This document shows positions 56,322 to 64,000 of a stretch of DNA of 64,000 nt, in pieces. Position numbers and translations under genes: made by a program. The stretch is taken from the NCBI GenBank assembly GCA_946800325.1, contig OX326956.1, positions 25,804,857 to 25,868,856 of the forward strand, in the 5' to 3' direction. The notes under the pieces are model-generated. The model did not search any database. It was not told the DNA's origin and saw only the letters and a list, made by a program, of their open reading frames with translations. The stretch comes from Luzula sylvatica (Eukaryota; Streptophyta; Magnoliopsida; Poales; Juncaceae). Position 1 is the stretch's first letter, and every line of letters begins with the position of its first letter.

Positions 56322-59300
56322 GAGGAATGTGAAAAGTCCAATTCAAGGCTTTTATCTCCCCTTATTCCTGAAGAGGAAGAAAATAGTTTATCAAAGAGGA
56401 TATGGACAGAGTCGAAGAAAATGTGGGTTGTGGCAGGTCCGGCCATCATAACCCGATTTGCAAACATGGGACTTCTGATCATCACGCAGGCGTTCGTGGG
56501 CCACATCGGTTCTCTTGAGCTCGCCGCATATGCTCTCTCTTTGACTGTTATTTATCGATTCGCCATGAGTATACTGGTAGGATTTACTTTGCTTCAAATG
56601 TTTACTATCATGCATTACAGATGTTTCAACTTAGGAAGCCTCTCTCTCTCTATATATATATCGAGTACTCTGGATATACGTTTAATATTGTAATAAGAGA
56701 GTAACTATTATGCACTTAAGCCGTTCATGTCAGCTTATCTTGTTCCTCACCTTTAGAGGTGTAAACGGTTTGGATACAGTTCGGATAGTGGCCACATCAG
56801 ATCCGTATTCATATTATTTTTCGGATACGAATCAAGATTCGAAACTATCCGAATCAGGATACGATTCAGATATTAAGCAGATACATATACGGTTTAGTAT
56901 TATAAATAACAAATATTTTTCGAATATTAAAACGAGCATTATGATAAATTACATATCAAATGACATAACAAAATATGTTGACGAAAGAAATCATTTGTCC
57001 CAAGTAATATTAAAAAAAAAAAAAGTTGGCAAAACACATGTAATCCGACTAGGAGCCATTTAGGAATTAGTTGGTATGGAGCCTAAGTTTTTATTCCTTC
57101 TTGCAAAACACATGTAAATCCATATATTTTTTCTCTTTAAAATATCAACAAGTCAACCAGGTATGGAAATTGCTATCCTTACTTAAAAAATATATTAAAA
57201 GAATTATAAAAAATGATGAACACACTTAATTAAGGGAAAAATATAACACGCTTCCAAACACACTATGATACTCCTGATTCATCAAGTGAGGATGTTTAAT
57301 TAGATTAATTAGTTTTTTTAATTTAAATCAATTAAAATAAATATTGAGTTGAGGATTAATCAATCCAGTCAATTCATTAAAACATCATCGATTGACGCAT
57401 TAAGAATATCCATGAAGAATGTAGGAGGCTCCACATATAACCCCTTAATTAAATGGTTATTAACAAAAAAACACACAATTAACGGTTAATAATATATTAA
57501 AAAAATATTTGAACAAAAATATATATATATATGTGTGTCATACACTAAGCTTTTCGAATGAATTATAGGAGTTTTCAACAAAATTTCATGCTTTCAGCCA
57601 TGGTTCTGAATATCGGACTCGGACTCGGACTCGGTCGGCCTCCGAGACTCGGGACTCGGTCGACTCGGACAAGACTCGGGCGAGTAAAAAAAAAAAAAAT
57701 CGGACGGTTAATAAAAAAAATCTGAAAAAATAGAAAAAAAAAAAATTTTAAAAAAAAATATATATATAAACATTCATAAACCTGATACACACTAATTGAA
57801 CTCATAAAAAAAATACATTATATGACCTATAAAAAAATTAAATACTTGAATTAAAAAATAAGGCAATTGAAAAAATATGACATAATATGTTGGTTTGTAT
57901 CTCAAGATTATAAATAATTTAGATAATTTTAGTATTTAATTAATTACCTCTATGTCGGTTTGTATCTCAAGATTATAAAAAATAAAGCAATTGAAAAAAT
58001 ATACCGAGTCTTCTCGGCCATAATATGACATGATACTGTACATTTTTTTTCTTTCAAAGAGTCATTAAAATAGGAGGCCATATATGGAACCCCCCAAACC
58101 CACCCGTGCATCCACGATATGGGGAGGATTGATTCGCCTCCCCAATTCGTGTACCCAAGATTCTATTAACCATCAATTAAATTTTTTAATTTTTGTTAAT
58201 AAATAGTACAATTGTATTAACCGTTAATTAACTTTGAATTAATCATTAATTCAAATTTGAATTAATCATCAATTGAATTTGTGGGTGTATTTTGGGGATG
58301 GGAATTTCCCCCAAACCCATATCGTGGATGGCAAAGTGGGTTTGGGGGGAAGAGTAAAATTTCCCTTAAAATAGTGTGCATGTTTTTTCGAATAGGTACA
58401 AGTCTACAAAGTTAGAAAAGAGTGCAAAGAAATGTGAACATAGAGTAATAATATACAAATATTACAAAAGAGTGCAACTCTTTGTAATTTTTTCGAAGTT
58501 AAAAAAATGAGAATAACAAATAGAAACATACATCATAATATTCATAGATTCATATAGTGTATTCTTAAAATAAAAAAGAAAAAAAAAAAAAAAAAAAAAA
58601 ATTCGGATACTCGGATCCGATTTTATCGGCCCAAAATCGGCTCGGTGGCCACCGAGTCCGAGAATGTCGGCCGAGTTTTTTTTATCTCGGCCGATATTAC
58701 GAACCATGCTTTCAGCCTTCAACGAAATTTGAGTAAATAGTAGCAGATCTTTAGCAAAAGTTACTAGGTTTCAGTGCAATTTGAGCAAATTATAGGCGTT
58801 TTTCAGAAAATTTACATATTTTTCAGTTTAATTCGAGCAAATTCTAAGCATTTTCAGTAAAATTTGAGCAAACTCAAGGAGATCTTAAACAATTTTCCAA
58901 AAAAACCATTGTTTCTGGCAAGAGAGTTTCAACATTTGAAGTAACGTGAAATAATGTTATTTTTTTAGTTTCAAAGATTTGGGGAGTTCTATCATACAAC
59001 CTTTTACAAAAATATTTGGATATTTTAGCAATTAATTATATTTGTAAAAGGGTGTACATAAAATTTATCTTTTATAGGCATTTTTGTTTAAATGAACAAC
59101 AAAAAATTTCAATTTAGTCAAACATTAATTAATAAATATATTTTATTAAATATTTATAAATGAATAATTACTCGAAATACCCTTGAAAATGGATGTAAGA
59201 TAAAGAAATAATATATGATACAAGCCCCCAAAGTTATGTATTAGTATTTGCCATATGCCTGAATCCGGACGGATAGCGTCACAGGTGGTACAAAAATGCA

Positions 59301-62025
59301 TTATCCTGGTTTATGAAAAATGTGCTCGTACATCATAACGAATCCAGGATAATTTTGACAGTGTGATGAGAAACCATTTACGATCACTTCAACCTATCGC
59401 GTTTTGTATTTTATTGTTAAATGTGATGTTAAATACATATATTATATTTGAATAAATGAACTCGGTTGGTCCCAAAAATATGTATTAAATGGACATGTAT
59501 TAAATAAGTAAACATGTAGTAAACAAATACGTACTAAATAAGTAAATAATATGGGTTCAATACATAAAATATTTAAATTTGACAATTATTTTGTCCTTAT
59601 CTGTTTCATTTATAATTATTTTCAAACACATCAATTAATTGAAGAAATTTAAAGGAGACAGCATCAATAGATCGAGGAAATTGGCTCTCCTCGCATATTA
59701 TTAACAATTAACAATAGCTCGCGCAACAATTACGCGGGACTTCATATTCTTTTATTACATGTTATTAGCAATAATCTTTTTAAAATTTGTAAGTATTATT
59801 TATGACTAAATAATACAACACTCTTTAGTAACCTACAATGACGAATTGCAGTTAGGATTATCGAGTGCAATAGAAACACTTTGCGGCCAGGCGTTCGGAG
59901 CAAAGCAGTATCACATGGTCGGCATCTACCTTCAAAGATCATGGATCATCCTTTCTATCAGCTTCGTCATTCTCCTACCATTGTTCATCTTTGCGGCACC
60001 AATACTCGAGCTCCTTGGCCAAGACAAAACCATCTCAAACATAAGCGAAACAATTTGTCTCTGGTATTAATCAACGGTCGATCCCACAAATCTTCACACA
60101 AAATGTAGAACTAAATTAATTTATGTCGATGCAGGTACATTCCGGTGCTCTTGGGATACATCTTAGGCTGCACGCTTCAATTTTTTCTCCAATCCCAAAG
60201 CAAGAACTTTATCATTGCGTACTTTGCCGCGTTTTCAATTCCTTTTCATATCTTCCTTTCATGGTTTTTGGTTATCCACCTCTCTTTCGGGATTCCAGGC
60301 GCAATGAGTGCATTGATAATCTCCATGTGGATACCAGTGATTGGCGAGTTGTTGTATATCACTTGCGGAGGTTGTCCTGACACATGGGGGGGTTTCTCAT
60401 CGAGCGCTTTTGCTGATCTTTATCCACTCGTCAAGATCTCTCTTGCTTCTGGTGTAATGATTTGGTAATAATTTAGCTTGCCGAGACTCGTTTATTTTGT
60501 TTTCCCTTAACTACTATCTGATTTAATTGGCACAGTCTGGAGCTTTCGTATAACTCTATACTCATATTGCTAACCGGTAATATGTTGAACGCTGAAGTTG
60601 AACTCAATGCGCTGTCCATATGGTATGTATGCATATGTGTATATCTTCAACAACTTCATACGAAATTAGATTGATCGATATCACTTTTATCAAAAATAAT
60701 TATATTCTTTATATCCTTGGTAGCCTCAACATAGCGGCGTGGGACTTCATGATCGCTCTTGGTTTGTTAGGCGCGGCAGGGTACGTACTTCTTTTCTTTA
60801 TCGGTCTATCTCTATCACTATCAAATGAATGTAGTTATATATGTTAATAAGTCCAAACCCGATTAATAATTATTATGTTTAATTAGCTCAATTAATTTTA
60901 TGAAAAAAATTATTTTAAGGAAAAAAATTTAGGAAATTATTATTCGGCAGATTTTAATTATAAGGAACTTAGTTTAGGAAATAATTTTAAAGCAAGGTTT
61001 GAATTCCTTGTATTTCAAGTTTATGGAGCCTATAAATATGACTTGGATGTTTAACAATAATATATCAAAAATATCAATTAGAAAAACAGAGAAAGACTTG
61101 TAAGAGATCTTTATAATTTTAAGAGAGAGTTTTTTTATTAGAAATTCCTATTTGAATATATATTTGAATCCCGTATTACCAACAATATATATGATTATGA
61201 TTATTTTACAGGGTGAGGGTAGCGAATGAGCTCGGAGCAGGAGATTCAAAATTAGTAAAATTTGCAATCGTTCATGTCGTATCGACCTCATCTTTTATTG
61301 GAACGGTGCTCTTTATACTCTTCTTATTGTTCGGAGGAAAACTAGCTTACGTATTTACTGATAGTCCGGCGGTAATCGAGGCAGTTGCGGATCTATCCCC
61401 TTTTCTAGCTTTCACTATCTTATTGCAAAGTGTTCAGCCCGTGTTATCAGGTACCTAATAATTAAATTAAAATAATGAAAATTGGTCATACACTAAGTAA
61501 TAATACATGATTAACATGTGATTGATGGATATAAAATACATTTCATTTACATATGTTATAGGAGTTGCAACTGGTGCCGGCTGGCAGAAATTAGTGGCTT
61601 ATGTAAATATCACGTGTTATTATTTGGTTGGAATTCCACTCGGTTTAATTTTTGGTTATTTGATTGGCTACCAAGTCGAGGTAATTTTACAAATTGGTTT
61701 TCTGCTGTCATTCATGCAATCAATTTATTTGGAATTTAATCAATTTGTAACTCATTTCCTCAAATTATATTTCGAAGGGTATATGGACAGGAATGCTCGT
61801 AGGTACATTGGTTCAAACATTGGTTCTTTGCTATATTACTTGGAGAATGGACTGGGATGAACAGGTACAAACCAATACTAATTACGAAATAATTCTTTTA
61901 CGATGTATAATATTTTATTTGGAAAAATATTACTTTACGATATATCATCATTATGTATGAATTTACAGGTTGTCCTTGCTAGAACACGCGTCAAAAAGTG
62001 GCTCTTGCCAGAATCAGCGGAGTGA
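56316..62025 (+). CDS. MATE/DETOXIFICATION family transporter, copy 2, intact
   Basis: Nine exons with GT-AG introns give 482 residues: 56316-56576, 59852-60063, 60135-60464, 60536-60622, 60724-60780, 61212-61450, 61562-61680, 61778-61864 and 61969-62025 (TGA). Phases are consistent throughout. Features: hydrophilic N-terminus, then membrane segments from about residue 36; TLCGQAFGA at 96-104 ends the first part of the N-lobe; [10 protein letters not shown] lies in the loop before the C-lobe; ANELGAG at about 320-326 is the second MatE repeat signature; basic C-tail [10 protein letters not shown]. Length and two-repeat layout fit plant DTX proteins, which export organic cations, flavonoids or alkaloids by H+ or Na+ antiport across the plasma or vacuolar membrane. 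Substrate cannot be told. Intron 1 (3.3 kb) holds a Mutator-like element and a MITE. The start is the ATG after the GA tract, conserved in copy 1. Confidence 0.88.
57600..58707. mobile_element. Mutator-like non-autonomous element in MATE intron 1, unit 2
   Basis: Ends ATGGTTCTGAATATCGG and, inverted, ATGGTTCGTAATATCGG; flanked by a perfect 10-bp duplication GCTTTCAGCC (57,590-57,599 and 58,708-58,717). Subterminal regions are rich in ACTCGG/CCGAGT words. No transposase frame. Absent from unit 1. The superfamily is inferred only from the 9-10-bp duplication. Confidence 0.78.
58982..59229. mobile_element. MITE of Mutator-like type in MATE intron 1, unit 2
   Basis: Orthologue of 33,033-33,291, flanked by AAAGATTTG and AAAGTTATG. 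It was present before the units separated. Confidence 0.8.
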
Positions 62026-62309
62026 AAACAAATGCTTCAGGAAATTATTTATATTTCACAAACAAACTTTATTAAAGATTACTTTACGATATTTATATTT
62101 CACAAACAAATGTTTTATTCTCATTCATACTTATTGTATTATGGTGTAAAGTTGTAAACAAATGAATAAATGTAATTGTTGTTGTGAAATGAGAAGAGAA
62201 AATCATGGATATTTTATTTCTTGAATTTTTACGTTTAACATCACTACAAGTCAGATTTATATATCATACAATATTCATCTACAAACATACACACGTACAC
62301 ATATGTGTC

Positions 62310-63376
62310 GAGAACCGGCCCGGCACTTTCGGAGGCCTTTGACAAACATTACGAAGATATCTCGAAATTACAAAGTTATATTATATTAGTTTTAAATTAA
62401 ATACAATTATTTCTAGCACAACAAACATTGAAATGAAATGCAATATGCGAACATACCCGTTATTTTGTTGCAATTATGCTATTACGAGCCAGCTTGTCGC
62501 GCGTCTCATCTCCTAGCAAAAATGGAGGAGCAGTATGGCCATCATGTCACGTCATCCTTTACATCTCATCTCCTAGCATCTTCTTATGGCAGGAATTAAG
62601 CAGTGCCACTTCCACATCGTCATTTAGGTCGCCACATCGCATTGGTTGTCTTGCATCGCCTCATGTGTCCTGATACATGAATTCGTTTAAGCGACATGAT
62701 TACTAGAATTACAATACAATTTACACAAATAGCATAATTAGAATACGAAACTATATGAATCAAATAAGAGTCAAATTCAAAATATAATCACTAACCAAAA
62801 AATTCAAAAATTATAATAGAAATCAAGTCAAATTTGGGTCGAACTAAAGTCCAATTGCGCCCAATTAGTAAATTGAAGAGAAATTGAAGCTAAATTGGAG
62901 TCAATAACTATAACTCGAGAGAAACTAGAGACTAAGATAGACAATTCGGGACAAATTATGGTCTAATTACGCACCACCAGTCATATACACCAAATCTGAG
63001 AAGAAAGACGCACAAATTCGAGAATAAATCGGCAGAAACCCGACCAAATCCGAGAATAAACTTGCCAGAAATCCGCGTCGTCTTCACCGTCAGAAACCGC
63101 GTCGTCTTCAGCGCGTCAGCAATCCGCCGTCGCAGCAGCCAATAGCGCCTTGCACCGTCGCAGCAACAATCGTCTGAAGTACATGGAGTCTCGCCCGCAC
63201 GCCAGTCGCGATGCCCTGACAGGAGTCCTCTTTCCTTCTTTTGCTTTTTCCTTCGTTTGCTTGTTTTGAGTAAAAAAATGTTGGGTTGAAAATTTAACTT
63301 GGGCATATCTCGTTAGATAGGAAAAAATGTGATTTTTTAGAAAATGGTGGCGTGCCAACAATCAAGGCCGGACCTG
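62310..63376. mobile_element. Non-autonomous hAT-like element, unit 2/3 copy
   Basis: Perfect 8-bp duplication TATGTGTC (62,302-62,309 and 63,377-63,384). Ends as at 14,503. It lacks about 50 bp of the internal CCGAGAATAAA minisatellite found in the unit-0 copy. Confidence 0.8.
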
Positions 63377-63384
63377 TATGTGTC

Positions 63385-64000
63385 ATGACATGGAGTATAC
63401 ATGTGACAAATACACACATATTTGTCATGACATGGAATATGCATTAGACATATATAAACATATGTGACATGTCATAAATACATGCATGGAGACACACACA
63501 TATATGTATGTGTCATGTATGTTAAATACAATTCATTCATATAAAATAAACATAATAAATACATTCATATTTATAATACTCTCACTTCAATGTATTTGAT
63601 TTTGTATGCATAAGAAACATGTTTCGTTAAACATTTGTCAGGAAAAATCTAATGAAGATAATATCCACGTCAGGGAAAATATGCTGCAATGGGTACTAAG
63701 TCTCCTCTTTGAATGCAAGTATTCTGTACGCTTGAAGAAGCGGCTTTCTTAAAAGCTTCGCAAAAGAAGTGAATGGTTAGTATTAGGTGAGATGAAGTCA
63801 TGGAGAAATATAAAGTACTAGTATGATGCGCGCGGAACGAAAATTCCGCGCGTCTTTTTCAATTTATCTTAATATCCAAAGAATTGGACCATTAATTATT
63901 TATCCAACGAAAAGACATCGAATAATTATACAAATCGTTTGATATATTAATTATTATTATTATTATAGTAATAATTAACAAATTAAAAGGGTGATTTGAA
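63385..64000. other. AT-rich spacer at the start of unit 3, no gene seen
   Basis: It continues as in 15,634-16,280 up to the window edge, with a shorter (ATT)n tract. It shows that at least one more unit follows to the right. Confidence 0.6.

Overview
This is nuclear DNA of a flowering plant, most likely a eudicot. It carries an intron-containing MATE/DETOXIFICATION transporter family embedded in AT-rich DNA full of plant mobile elements: Athila- and Tat-like Ty3/gypsy, Ty1/copia, an L1-type LINE, Helitrons, hAT-like and Mutator-like non-autonomous elements. I see no tRNA, rRNA or CRISPR locus. I cannot name the species.

Layout. Positions 1-13,509 are nested LTR retrotransposons. The end of a plus-oriented LTR (1-1,202) cuts the integrase of a minus-strand Athila-like element (to 6,311). 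That element sits inside the 3' LTR of a minus-strand copia element (6,312-13,509), and the copia element sits inside a LINE (13,510-13,985). From about 14 kb to the end the window is a tandem segmental array. Each unit holds, in order, a hAT-like element, an AT-rich spacer, three partial copies of the 3' half of a MATE gene (relic A = exon 7; relic B = exons 6, 7 and 9 with a LINE downstream; relic C = exon 7), and then a full nine-exon MATE gene. Unit 0 keeps only the last two exons (14,028-14,218). Unit 1 runs from about 14.2 to 41.0 kb and its gene (23,929-40,985) is broken. Unit 2 runs from about 41.0 to 62.0 kb and its gene (56,316-62,025) reads open through nine exons to a 482-residue protein. 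Unit 3 begins at about 62.0 kb.

Units differ by later insertions, each datable because the sister unit shows the empty site. Unit 1 gained a 7.6-kb copia element in intron 1, a LINE-derived insertion in intron 5 and a Helitron in the last intron. Unit 2 gained a 5.3-kb Helitron that carries pieces of an aspartokinase/homoserine dehydrogenase gene, a solo copia LTR inside its LINE, and a Mutator-like element in intron 1.

The only gene likely to make a complete host protein is the unit-2 MATE transporter. The most unusual signal is a 14-bp near-palindrome, TCCGTTRYAACGGA. It is arrayed 12 times in the Tat-like LTR and 16 times in the leader of the unrelated copia element. A second copia copy has an unrelated GC-rich block at exactly that leader position. 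Splice sites, TSDs and reading frames were read by eye; family names rest on motif recognition, not on searches.
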